Part shown: in pieces, positions 16,744-26,120 of the stretch
How positions within the stretch are numbered: position 1 is the first letter of the stretch
How the letters are laid out: each line of letters begins with the position of its first letter
Assembly: GCF_000485595.1 (NCBI RefSeq)
Contig: NW_014577219.1
Location: 346,330-372,449, forward strand
Source: Priapulus caudatus
Taxonomy: Eukaryota > Priapulida > Priapulimorpha > Priapulimorphida > Priapulidae
DNA length: 26,120 bases
Direction: 5' to 3'
The notes under the pieces: model-generated
Told to the model about the DNA's origin: nothing
What the model saw: only the letters and a program-made list of their open reading frames with translations
Database searches by the model: none
Position numbers and translations under genes: made by a program

Positions 16744-18364
16744 GAGCGCAGAAGATGGGAACATCAAGCGACGTCATGCTCCGCTATAGCTAGTGACTCA
16801 CTCATGCATGCCCTCTCAACGATGCGATGCGGAACAGTTGTTCGCGGAGTAGAACTTTTACGTATTTGCGCCGCTAGAGCCAAAAGGATTTTGTCTCTTC
16901 AAACCCGCCAAGAAATCCTGCCGGTTTTTTTGCCTATAAAATATACATAAGCGGTATAGGCCTGCATGCGCAGCGGGTATCTGGTCATTTTGCGTGTAGC
17001 GTGCAGTAGTGGGAGAAGGCAGCTTGGAAACCAGAATACAGTCGCTTTACACGTGATACGATCAAACGGAGCACTCTAAACCTTGTTGTGCATATTCGCG
17101 TCGCTTGGCTGATCTGTCGTGTAGCTAGAACACGCCTTAGAAGCTGTAAACGAGAGCGTACTTCCCGTTCTGTTTTACTCTTGCGCGACTCCGGTACTCT
17201 CTCGGGGAACGAGTTATTTTGTTTGCACAATTTCCTCCTTCAATTTTTCATTGCCTTGGTTCATTCGCGTGTATAAACGCAAACTCTGAAGCTATGATAT
17301 CACACTACACATGCACGTAAAATTTTGCGCAGATTGAACATTTCATATTTTTTTCAGTATTTGTTGATTATATAACTATGCAATAACGCGCATGCCTCAT
17401 TTAAAATATAACCTAACATTTCGCATTTTTTAAAAATCAGCGTCCGCTGCTTCAATCGCTGTTAGCTCCGTTTCTGAAATAGATATGCACTAGTGACGTA
17501 ATGCGACACTTTTGCGACGTCAGATGACTTCGGAGGTCAAATCCAATGTGCCCATGTGGCAATGTGGCCAAAGTTACATCTAATTGCCACCCTTGGACGT
17601 ATCTAGAGTGGCCCATATTCATTTGAATCGAGAACAGACAACAGAGAAACTTCCACAAATATGTATTAGATGTTACCTTACAGGACCTTTGTAAAATATA
17701 ATGTATTAAGTTATGAACTCGTGTTCTTCTTTTTTTCTGTTTTTGCGGGGGTTGTTAAGAATTGATGATCACACGCTTACTCATGCATCTACTGGACAAT
17801 CATGCGAAGGGGCCGAAGTATTGGTTATTGGTTGCGTCCGCTTTCGTTCGACTCTCCCCTCGTCACTGACTGATTATTTACCCACCCCGTCAACACTCCC
17901 CATTTTGGCAGAATCTCTCGTATGTGAGTGAAGCTGCATGCTGTCGCGGCAACCCCTTGATTAAAGACAGCGGTGACCTCATCGGAATTACTCAGGGGGA
18001 AAAGAAACTTCTTAAATAGATATCGCGCGAAATTGTTCCGCAGCGCATTATCCGTCACTCACGCAGTCTGACGTGGAATGATCATCGGGTGTGTTTTTTT
18101 TCCAACTCGGGACAGAGAAAAGTGCGCTGACACGATGATTAGCTTCTCGTTGATCCCCAAGCCGGAGAACAGTATATTAGGGCGGGGATGGAGCGACGTT
18201 TCATTTGCTTCATACGCGCACCATGCACGCATTCACACACGCGCACACGCATGCACACGCGCTAACACATGCACGCACACACACGCGCACACACATGCAC
18301 GCACACACAGCGCACACACATGCACGCGCGCACGCACACTAATGACACACGCGCGCATACGCAA
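16744..18364 (+). repeat. Duplicated module 2, second copy
   Basis: This is the direct repeat of 8019-9645. Differences seen include loss of a CGT at 16841-16845 relative to 8118-8125, a one-base insertion at GTTATTGG, and an A-to-G change that destroys the acceptor AG at 17747. The right edge runs into a longer CA array than in the first copy. Confidence 0.9.
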
Positions 18365-18528
18365 GCACACGCATGCACACGCGCACGCACACTAAGCACA
18401 CGCGCGCATACGCAAGCACACGCATGCACACGCGCACACGCGCACGCATGCACACTCGCGCCTACGCAAGCACACGCATGCACACGCACACACACGCGCA
18501 TGCACACACACATGCACACACGCACACA

Positions 18529-18606
<78 letters not shown>
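18205..18606. repeat. CA/CG-rich low-complexity array with pure (CA)n and (CG)n
   Basis: CATGCACGCACACACGCG-type units pass into a pure (CA) run at about 18537-18590 and then CGCGCGCGCGCGCG at 18592-18605. The alternating purine-pyrimidine sequence is a strong Z-DNA candidate. His/Thr and Cys/Val frames in it are artefacts. Confidence 0.9.
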
Positions 18607-18607
<1 letters not shown>

Positions 18608-18911
18608 ACACACTTTCACTTATTTATTATGGAATTTCGCTCATACGTTCGGCACGTGACGGCCAACCCACCGCTGATGTTAGGGTTATGGTCGGTGAGG
18701 AACCGACCGACGGTTGGTGACACAGAACGCTGTGTACGCACCGCTGAAAGATGGCGTTACACGCAAGGCGATACTATAGATGTTTCCCATCTGTCAGCCG
18801 CCATCGAAGCGGTTCATGATGTTCGACATGTGATTTGACAGGTGATTTATTCGTATATGCATGCAGCGGCATCACACCGCTGCAAACAGATCCGCGTGCA
18901 GCGAACGATTC
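18607..18911. other. Spacer, open frame of unknown meaning
   Basis: A plus-strand frame continues from the CA array through MEFRSYVRHV to a stop at 18838. It has no recognised domain and may be chance. No other feature was seen. Confidence 0.3.
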
Positions 18912-19052
18912 ATGCATTTCTCTCTCGTTTACACATTGCATATATTGCTAGGGCTGGCATGGCCTTCATGGCTTGCAGATTTCGCAAACGCGGGCCGTGT
19001 ATATACAGATGTAGATGACGACACGCACATCTGTACCACGAACTTTTTCTAG
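18912..19052 (+). CDS. Candidate signal-peptide-coding ORF or first exon
   Basis: From the ATG at 18912 the frame reads MHFSLVYTLHILLGLAWPSW followed by LADFANAG. This is a good secretion-signal profile: a hydrophobic core of about 15 residues, then an A-N-A cleavage-like site. The frame ends 19 residues later at TAG. A GTGTAT donor-like site follows the codons for NAGR, so it could be a first exon whose partner is not visible here. Being on the same strand as the Ly-6-like exons is suggestive, but nothing links them. Confidence 0.25.
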   Translation: MHFSLVYTLHILLGLAWPSWLADFANAGRVYTDVDDDTHICTTNFF

Positions 19053-19368
19053 TGTATTGCCGTGATTATTGTGATTAACGGTCCGTGCTATGACGTCATT
19101 GCCCTAGTATATACTCGCCATTTCGTTAAATAGGAAAGTCCGTACGGTAGGCAGCTTCCCATGTCTATATATATATATTATTGTTACGATCAATCACCGT
19201 AAAGTTTTCGCGCTTGAGTTTTCACGTTTAAAGCGGTCGCGTGAGAGCTTCTATCTTCTTAGATACGTGGCTAATATACCGAGCGAAGGCCGCAAGAATT
19301 GAGCGCTCCATGCATGACTGCAACTCTTCAAGTAGAAGCGCATGCAATAGAGCCAGCACGTTAGAGCG
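19053..19368. other. Unassigned spacer
   Basis: No gene or repeat recognised, apart from a short TATATATATATTATT tract near 19167-19182. Confidence 0.4.
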
Positions 19369-19377
19369 CTATATATA

Positions 19378-19420
<43 letters not shown>

Positions 19421-19493
19421 ATTGTATAATATAATAATAATAATAAATAATAATAAGAATAGTATAATAATAATATATATATAATAGTAAAGA
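19369..19493. repeat. TA and TAA microsatellites
   Basis: A (TA)n run near 19380-19420 and an (ATA/TAA)n run near 19425-19490. Confidence 0.9.
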
Positions 19494-19594
19494 GCTGGGG
19501 CTTGCGCGCTACTGCTCATCATTACTGCATATTGCTGGCCGGCAGCTCTTAAACCATATCTCAGGTATTGATCTTGTGAATAATAAAAAACATA

Positions 19595-19850
19595 ACATGC
19601 ACACACGCGCGCGAGCGCACGCACACACAACGCACGCACGACACACACACACACACACACAACACCACGTACAGACACACACACACGTGACACGCGCGCG
19701 CGCACGCACGCACGCACCACACACACACACACACAACACACAACCACACACACACACACACGCACGCACACACACACGCCCCTCCCCCACACACACAACA
19801 CACACACAGTAACACACACACACAGACACATACACACACACCACCACCAC

Positions 19851-19894
<44 letters not shown>

Positions 19895-19912
19895 ACACAC
19901 ACACACACCAAA
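19595..19912. repeat. CA-rich low-complexity array
   Basis: A CACACA tract with CGCG, ACCACC and CCCC interruptions. It is not duplicated before the second copy of the following module at 24239. Long Cys/Val minus-strand frames over it are artefacts. Confidence 0.9.
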
Positions 19913-19940
19913 ACAGCGAGACACGGGCGACGATAGCCAG

Positions 19941-21640
19941 AGATAAAAAAAAGTGGACGACAGTATAGCGGGTTCGCTGTTCATGCAGTTTTCCAGTAAT
20001 ATCGACGAAAAAAAACAACGACGTCCGCGTGTGGGCATTTCTGACGGCCCGATTGACGACGTCTCGACGGCCGCTAACCGTGTAATTACGCGTGTGTAGC
20101 CTACCGCCTCAAAAATCTTAAATCTCTCCGTAATGGCTACTACATTTCCCGCACCTGCGTTTATACTTTCCCGCAGCATCCGGACGCACGTAGAAAACCT
20201 GACGGATTACCTGTGAGCATCGCGTCAGTAATGAACCAGACAGATAAAATAATGTACGACAGCTATAGAATGAAGGCGCAGGCTTTACTTTTCCGTGTCT
20301 GTATTATCGTCTGTATATGAGTATATAGGGCATTAGTAACGCGCTAACTACGCTGACAATAATTTAAAAAAGCTGATGCGGGTTCTAATTTAATTTAGTA
20401 AATGTGCTGGAGGATGCTAAGGCTGTGTAGATTTTCAGGGCGCTCGTTGTCCGAAACCAAATTAGTCTTCGACATTGACGTTGTTTTCGTTGGTTCGCAC
20501 CTCTAATCACCTAGTGCGTATGAGAACGATGATTAAACTCTACACGCGTACGATGTATTTGTCGACAGTCTACGAGACAAAGTTAATGTTAGGACTGAAG
20601 TCAAGGCTACTTTTTTTTTCTGACAACGGGCTCAGATCATGAACGATTATCACTGCCTTTATTATGCGTATCTGTTTTAACAGTTAGTGTACCCGCGTAT
20701 CTTGCGCTCTTGAGCAGCCGTTAGAATAGAACGTCGTTACTGGATGCACGTGGATTGACGTTTTGCGTTTACGTCCGCTATCAGTCAATAATTATCTAAA
20801 TAAATAGCCTACGCAAGTTTATTGATCGCAAATTAGGCGGCTGACAGCATCGCTATTCGCCGCCCACTTCTTTATTAGTGAACACATAGTTACGATCATC
20901 ACGCCAATATAGCATTAATTTATTCCTCATTGCGCGCTCGCGTTGTTTTATTGTTCTCTTAATTGAATCGTCTGCCACTAATACGGGCTTCTTTAACCCA
21001 CCCGTTCAATCAATTTTGCGTTGACAAGCTTATCGGGACTATGCTCTATAAAAGTAAACAATCTGAATTCTTTTAAATTTAATCTTAAGTAGTTTCGTCT
21101 TATTAATCAAATATGACGTTAAACTACTAAACACTATTGTATTAAATTGAAGATATTTTATATAAGTAAGGTATGCATATAAATATCAAATTATATCTAT
21201 ATGATATTTATTTTGCACAGCATTGTATAAAGTCTATCCGGTGTTTCATACATAAGAACATATTGTATATATACATATGTATACATATGGTATGGTATTG
21301 TAAAGTAATGTAACGTACGTAATGTTTTTGTAATTATAACCTATCGTATGGTTTTACAATGTGTCATAATGTTATACCACGTTATGTATTGTAAATATTA
21401 TATATCATCATGTCTTGTAATGTCTTATGTAGTATATTGTCATATCATGGCATGTATTGTAACTTAATATATCGTCATGTATTGTAGATAGTATTACGTC
21501 GGGTATTGTTATGGTTTGTATGTGTTGTAATCATCTGATCATGGCATGTATATATGTAAACATCCTATATCATCATATCTTGTAATGTCATACGTTTTAT
21601 AAAATTTGTCTAATCGTAATGTGTTGTATTGTTTTATAAT
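19941..21640 (+). repeat. Duplicated module 3, first copy
   Basis: It aligns in direct orientation with 24239-25945, from AAAAAAAAGTGGACGACA to TAATCGTAATGTGTTGTA. Differences are scattered substitutions and one-base indels. The two copies flank 2.6 kb that holds a telomere-core foldback element. No reverse transcriptase, primer-binding site or TG...CA ends are visible, so long terminal repeats are unlikely. The last 350 bp is a degenerate TGTAATGT-type repeat. Confidence 0.85.
20133..20216 (+). CDS. Candidate 27-residue small ORF conserved in both module 3 copies
   Basis: ATG to TGA with the start MATTFPAPAFILSR. The copy at 24428-24511 has the same length and differs only by S to A in one position. 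The copies may be too recent for this to prove selection. Longer frames nearby are disrupted between copies, while this one is not. Confidence 0.15.
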   Translation: MATTFPAPAFILSRSIRTHVENLTDYL

Positions 21641-21780
21641 GTCATGTCATGTATAATAATATAATATAACGTTGTGTATTGTACGTAGTACAACGTTGTG
21701 TATTGTGATGGATTGTGTGTGCTGTTGTCATCAGATCAAATCATGTATTGCTAATATCATTCAACATCGTGTCTTGGAAT
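21285..21780. repeat. Degenerate TGTAATGTC/TGTATTGTA repeat
   Basis: Short phrases TATTGTAA, TCATGTCTTGTAATGTC and CATGTATTGTA recur irregularly, with spacing of about 10-25 bp and a strand bias of G and T over C. The counterpart is at 25560-25940. Confidence 0.6.
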
Positions 21781-22379
21781 GTAATAATTTATGTACTTTA
21801 ACTAATGACGTGTATGGCTGACTAGATGACCGCAAGGTCTTTTCGCCATACCTATGCATTATAATAACAAAGTTACAACTTTTTAATTTTTCCACTGTCT
21901 GATTTATCCGTTTAGCACAAATAAAAATATAGAAATCTTGAAAATCTTGAAATCTTGCTCTGAGTATCCATAATCCTGCTGACTACTAAATTGAACGGCT
22001 CGCCGTAGCGCCCGAAAAAGAAAGAACACCGAGAGTTCATATGTAGGACTACGTATAGCTCGTATGCATTCCTGTTGTCAAAACATGTCAAACTACATGT
22101 CAAAATACTTATTGCATAGATTGTTTAAAAAAAACTCGAGTTTTAATCGAAAGTCGATCATGACAGACCTGATTTGAATATGTCAAGTTTGAAGGACCGT
22201 TGCTCCGACATATTAGCATTAGAGGTACGTTCCAGATCATGGGTTGCGTTATTTATTACAGACGTCGTTAGGTGGTGTGCGCGACCAATAAAATGGCGTC
22301 TCCAAGTGTGAAATAAATTAGCGTTGCCTGTGCAAGTGCCGCCACCCCGCGGGGAAATTAAACAGGAAGGAACATGGAG
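21781..22379. other. Unassigned stretch with a promoter-like end
   Basis: No gene is recognised. GCGCGACCAATAAAATGGCG at 22279-22298 contains a CCAAT motif and a short ATG frame (MASPSVK then stop). Confidence 0.3.
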
Positions 22380-22418
22380 ATGGCGTCCCCGTTTATTGCA
22401 TTTTTCGAAAAAGGAAGG
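22380..22418 (+). CDS. Candidate first coding exon (13 codons)
   Basis: The ATG stands in a strong Kozak-like context (GAG-ATGG) and reads MASPFIAFFEKGR to an AGG|GTACGT donor, phase 0. A CCAAT motif lies about 100 bp upstream. No second exon was identified, so this rests on start context and donor only. Confidence 0.2.
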
Positions 22419-22805
22419 GTACGTATTGTTTCTATCTTATAGTACATATATTTCATCGTTTGTTGGGTTAAAAAACAGAAATATTATTAGGTACTGTTTA
22501 ACCTGAAACACTTGTGGCCGTTATAAACGAACAAACACCGTGGTACAAATTAGTAACTAAGCCTACAACAACATGAACATGATGGGTGTGTAGAATGAAA
22601 TAACACATACTGTGACATAGTTTCCAAACGTCATATCGGAAGCCTAACAATAATATAATATTAATAGTACTAGTAGTAGTAATAGTAGCCTGACTTAACA
22701 ATGACTTAACAATGCAAGTTGTAGCCCTTCGCACGCAAATGGGGCTACACAATGCATCCGGTGATGAATCTTTTTCTTATTCTTACTTCAATACTTGGGC
22801 TGAGA
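22419..22805. other. Unassigned stretch
   Basis: No supported gene; a short TAGTAGTAGTAATAGTAG tract lies near 22670-22688. Confidence 0.35.
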
Positions 22806-22836
22806 GGGTCTATGTCCCCAGTGTACTGCCGGAACG

Positions 22837-23190
22837 GGGGCAGCCCTGCTATAGACCGAAGGTCCGATAGACCGAAGGTCCGATAGACCGAAGGTCCGAT
22901 AGACCGAAGGTCCGATAGACCGAAGGTCCGATAGACCGAAGGTCCGATAGACCGAATATTGCAAAGGGTTAGGGTTAGGATTAGGGCATATATATGGTTT
23001 ATAGTGGCATCATATGATTTATTTGGTGGATGTGCGGCATATTCACGTTCGAATACGGCATCAGTGGCTGTCTGGATGCGTAGCCTGGAGGATAGGCGAC
23101 CAATTCCGGACGTGTAACTGCATATTCGAATAAACCTTCGGTCTATTGGGCCTTCGGTCTATCGGTCCTTCGGTCTATAGGGCTGTAATC
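22837..23190. mobile_element. Nested inverted-repeat element with 16-bp subterminal tandem repeats
   Basis: It lies inside the left arm of T3 and is flanked by GCCGGAACG on both sides (22828-22836 and 23191-23199). That 9-bp target duplication proves insertion by comparison with T2. The termini contain CAGCCCT...ATAGACCGAAGG and CCTTCGGTCTATAGGGCTG. One arm carries the 16-bp array and the other three inverted units (23135-23180). The centre holds a TTAGGG-like tract (22967-22986). No protein. Confidence 0.7.
22851..22956 (+). repeat. Perfect 16-bp tandem array
   Basis: ATAGACCGAAGGTCCG is repeated six times without a single change, plus a 10-bp partial unit. The unit holds GACCGAAGGTC, itself a near-palindrome. 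It forms one arm of the nested element, with three diverged inverted units in the other arm. Confidence 0.95.
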
Positions 23191-23420
23191 GCCGGAACGT
23201 ACCCTGGGTACGGCCCAGTATACTGGAACGTACCCTGGTACTATCTAATATGTCGGACCGTACCTCGCCTACTCCACTAACGAGTCTAGGGAGTCATCTA
23301 CGCCTACTCCCTAACCCTAACCCTTACCCTAACCGTATCAAATAGTTACCAGGGTACGTTCCGGTATACCGGACCATACCCAGGGTACGTTCCAGCAGTA
23401 CCCTGGGGGACATAGACCCT

Positions 23421-24059
23421 ATGAGCTCAACTTGGCAACAATGGTCAATGCCAACATGCCTTGCTATGATTTTCTAACAAAAAGCCTTTAATGGCTGGCG
23501 GTACAATCAAAATGATCCAGGCTGGTTAAATAAACGTATTGGCTTTAGCCCACTACTGTAAACTCGAACTCAAATTGCTATAATTTGGCCAAAAAAGTTC
23601 GATTATCAAATGCAAACAAGTGTGCAGCCAATATTGACAGCCACATTCAGATACACAATACATTCAGATTGAAATAGTTTTAGCGCTAGCGTGGTGAGTG
23701 AAAAATCTGCATTTCAAACTGGGTTCGTTCATACAGTACTGTTTACACATTCGCATGGTGTCATGGCAATACTGCATTTTTTAAATAAAGCTTATGTCTG
23801 ATAATAGAATTAAGTAGGCGTGTATAGTTTTTATGATCAAATAAGTATCATAATTATAATTAATTATAATTAATTGCTCATAACGCAATCTCAAACTTTA
23901 TAGAAATGTTCTGCTTTAACCTATGGCCCTAACCTTAACCGGGCAACCATAAACCATCGATCATTGCATACAAACTTACTTGGTGTGGTAACTAAACATG
24001 GAATTATACAGTACCTCCGCTTTGTCATTACACAGGGGTAGCAATTAACTTTTGAACAC
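23421..24059. other. Unassigned AT-rich DNA
   Basis: No gene. A TAATTATAATTAATTATAATTAATT-type short palindromic repeat lies near 23850-23876. Confidence 0.4.
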
Positions 24060-24080
24060 GGGAGTCTCACGTAGACTCCC
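24060..24080. repeat. Perfect hairpin GGGAGTCT-CACGT-AGACTCCC
   Basis: An 8-bp perfect stem with a 5-base loop. It is followed by GGAGTCTGCAG repeated at about 24096 and 24116. It may be the end of a small foldback element; the other end was not found. Confidence 0.5.
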
Positions 24081-24238
24081 TACCCTCTAAAAGATGGAGT
24101 CTGCAGCAAAATGAGGGAGTCTGCAGTCTGAGGTTCAAAATGAAAGATATTAACAATAACGCATGTGCTTATTTTTAAGATTCATGCAGTTGCACGTCTG
24201 CCAAATTTTCTCTGGACATTAGCTGAAAAAATACGGTA

Positions 24239-25945
24239 AATAAAAAAAAGTGGACGACACGTATAGCGGGTCGCCGTTTTCATCAGTTTTCCAGTAATAT
24301 CGACGAAAAAAAACCCAACGACGTCCGCGTGTGGCATTTCTGACGGCCGATGACGACGTCTCGACGGCGCTAACCGTGTAATTACGCGTGTGTAGCCTAC
24401 CGCCTCAAAATCTAAAATCTCTCCGTAATGGCTACTACATTTCCCGCACCTGCGTTTATACTTTCCCGAGCCATCCGGACGCACGTAGAAAACCTGACGG
24501 ATTACCTGTGAGCATCGCGTCAGTAATGAACCAGACAGATAAAATAATGTACGACAGCTATAGAATCAAGGCGCATGCAGGCTTTACTTTTCCGTCGTCT
24601 GTATTATCGTCTGTATATGAGTATATAGGGATTAGTAACGCGCTAACTACGCTGACAATAATTAAAAAAGCTGATGCGGGTTCTAATTTAATTTAGTAAA
24701 ATGTGGAGGATGCTAAGGCTGTGTAGATTTTCAGGCGCTCGTTGTCCGAAACCAAATTAGTCTTGACATTGACGTTGTTTCGTGGTTCGCACCTCTAATC
24801 CCTATAGTGCGTATGCGAACGATGATTAACTCTACACGCGTACGATGTATTTGTCGACAGTCTACGAGACAAAGTTAATGTTAGAACTGATGTCACGGCT
24901 ACTTTTCTTTCTAACAACGGGCTTCAGATCATGAACGATATCACTGCATACCTTTATTATGCGTACCTTTTTTACATTGTAGGTACCCGCGTATCTTGCG
25001 CCTCTGAGCAGCCGTTAGAATAGAACGTCGTTACTGGATGCACGTGGATTGACGTTTTGCCGTTTACGTCCGCTATCAGTCAATAATTATCTAAATAAAT
25101 AGCCTACGCAAGTTTATTGATCGCAAATTAGGCGGCTGACAGCATCGCTATTCGCCGCCCACTTCTTTATTAGTGAACACATAGTTACGATCATCACGCC
25201 AATATAGCATTAATTTATTTCTCATTGCGCGCTCGCGTTGTTTTATTGTTCTCTTAATTGAATCGTCTGCCACTAATACGGCTTCTTTAACCCACCCGTT
25301 CAATCAATTTGCGTTGACAAGCTTATCGGGACTATGCTCTATAAAAGTAAACAATCTGAATTTCTTTAAATTTAATCTTAAGTAGTTTCTTATTAATAAA
25401 TATACGTAAACTACTAAAAACTATTGTATTAAATTGAAGATATTTTATATAAGTAAGGTATGCATATAAATATCAAATTATATCTATATTCTATTTATTT
25501 TTTTTGTAAACAGGCATTGGATATGTCTATCCGGTGTTTCATACATACGAAACGATATTTGTATATATACATATGTTACAGTATGGTATTGTATTGTAAA
25601 GTAATGTAACGTAACGTAATGTTTTTGTAAATTATAACCTTATCGTGAATGTTTTACAATGTGTCGTTAATGTCATAGCCGTTTAGTATTGTAAATATTA
25701 ATATCATCATGTCTTGTAATGTCTTATGTAGTAATAATTGGTCAATATCATGGCATGTATTGTAACGTAATATATATCGTCATGTATTGTAGATAGATAT
25801 TACGTCGGGTATTGTTTATGGTTTGTATGTGCTGTAATCATCTGATCATGTCATGTATATATGTAAACATCATCTATAATCAATCATATCTTGTAATGTC
25901 AAACGTTTATAAAATTTGTCTAATCGTAATGTGTTGTAATTGGTT
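24239..25945 (+). repeat. Duplicated module 3, second copy
   Basis: Direct repeat of 19941-21640. The TGTAATGT-type repeat at its right end (25560-25940) is present too. The left neighbour is unrelated to the CA array that precedes the first copy. Confidence 0.85.
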
Positions 25946-26120
25946 ATGGTATTATATTATTATATTATATTGCTGCGTTGGCCTCTTGTGTTGTTACTTT
26001 ATACCTTATTAGACATATTGTGATTTTTGTTCTACTGTTCCATATAATATTATATTGTAAATATGTATATATAATTTTTTGTACGTAAGACTCAGCCCAG
26101 AAATGTTCAACTTAAATTAG
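25946..26120. other. AT-rich end of window
   Basis: TATTATATTATTATATTATATT tract, then no recognisable feature. Confidence 0.4.

Larger units (their letters stand above)
22806..23420 (+). mobile_element. Foldback element with telomere-like core, copy T3, interrupted
   Basis: The ends are GGGTCTATGTCCCC at 22806 and GGGGACATAGACCC ending near 23419. The right part carries the family landmarks: GTACCCTGGTACTATCTAAT, CTCCCTAACCCTAACCC (about 23309-23334) and the GTATACCGG arm. The left arm is split by a 354-bp insertion at 22837-23190. Without it the element is about 250 bp. Confidence 0.7.

Noticed and set aside
18262-18838. His/Thr-rich and Cys/Val-rich frames
   Set aside because: They are translations of CA/GT dinucleotide arrays on either strand, with no conserved domain.
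19361-20179. 272-codon minus-strand frame
   Set aside because: Most of it is Cys/Val read-through of a CA array and Tyr/Ile read-through of a TA array. The non-repetitive start is frame-shifted in the duplicate at 24182-24484.
22851-22956. CRISPR-like array
   Set aside because: Repeats of 16 bp are directly adjacent with no unique spacers, inside a eukaryotic inverted-repeat element.
19941-25945. Module 3 copies as long terminal repeats of a retrotransposon
   Set aside because: No TG...CA ends, primer-binding site, polypurine tract or reverse-transcriptase frame was found between or within them.

Overview
The window looks like repeat-dense, mostly non-coding nuclear DNA of an animal. TTAGGG/CCCTAA-type telomeric motifs, intron-type splice signals, long CA, TA and GA microsatellites, miniature inverted-repeat elements and a Ly-6/uPAR-type exon all point to a metazoan, most likely an invertebrate; I cannot name a lineage. 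There are no bacterial operons, and almost every long open frame is either repeat DNA read through or too short to trust. Duplicate copies in the first 8 kb differ by very frequent single-base indels, so part of the window may be unpolished long-read sequence.

Layout. 1-995: two copies of a foldback element with a telomere-like core, the first carrying a nested hAT-like insertion. About 1,000-4,800: a satellite with ~244-bp monomers in inverted blocks, joined by tRNA-like linkers and GTACACGC-type minisatellites; together they form a higher-order unit seen three times. 5,365-12,111 and 16,744-18,364: a mosaic of two duplicated modules. Module 1 occurs at 5,411-8,012 and 9,646-12,111, module 2 at 8,019-9,645 and 16,744-18,364. 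The simplest reading is a tandem duplication of one unit, with the 4.6 kb at 12,112-16,743 present in only one copy. 18,205-18,606 and 19,595-19,912: CA/CG low-complexity arrays. 19,941-21,640 and 24,239-25,945: another direct duplication of ~1.7 kb. 22,806-23,420: a third telomere-core foldback element, interrupted by a second element with a perfect 16-bp tandem array and a 9-bp target duplication.

The best gene evidence is in module 1. At 10,861-11,024 (+) there is an exon for the second half of a Ly-6/uPAR (three-finger) domain ending in the CC-x4-CN signature. It ends in a GT donor, and 625 bp further on an acceptor opens a 25-codon exon coding a hydrophobic C-terminus typical of a GPI-anchor signal. 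The intron is largely a ~150-bp minisatellite whose units repeat the exon end and the donor itself. A second copy at 6,680-7,614 has the same layout but many indels. The upstream exons (signal peptide, first half of the domain) could not be placed with confidence; a few weak candidate exons are listed.
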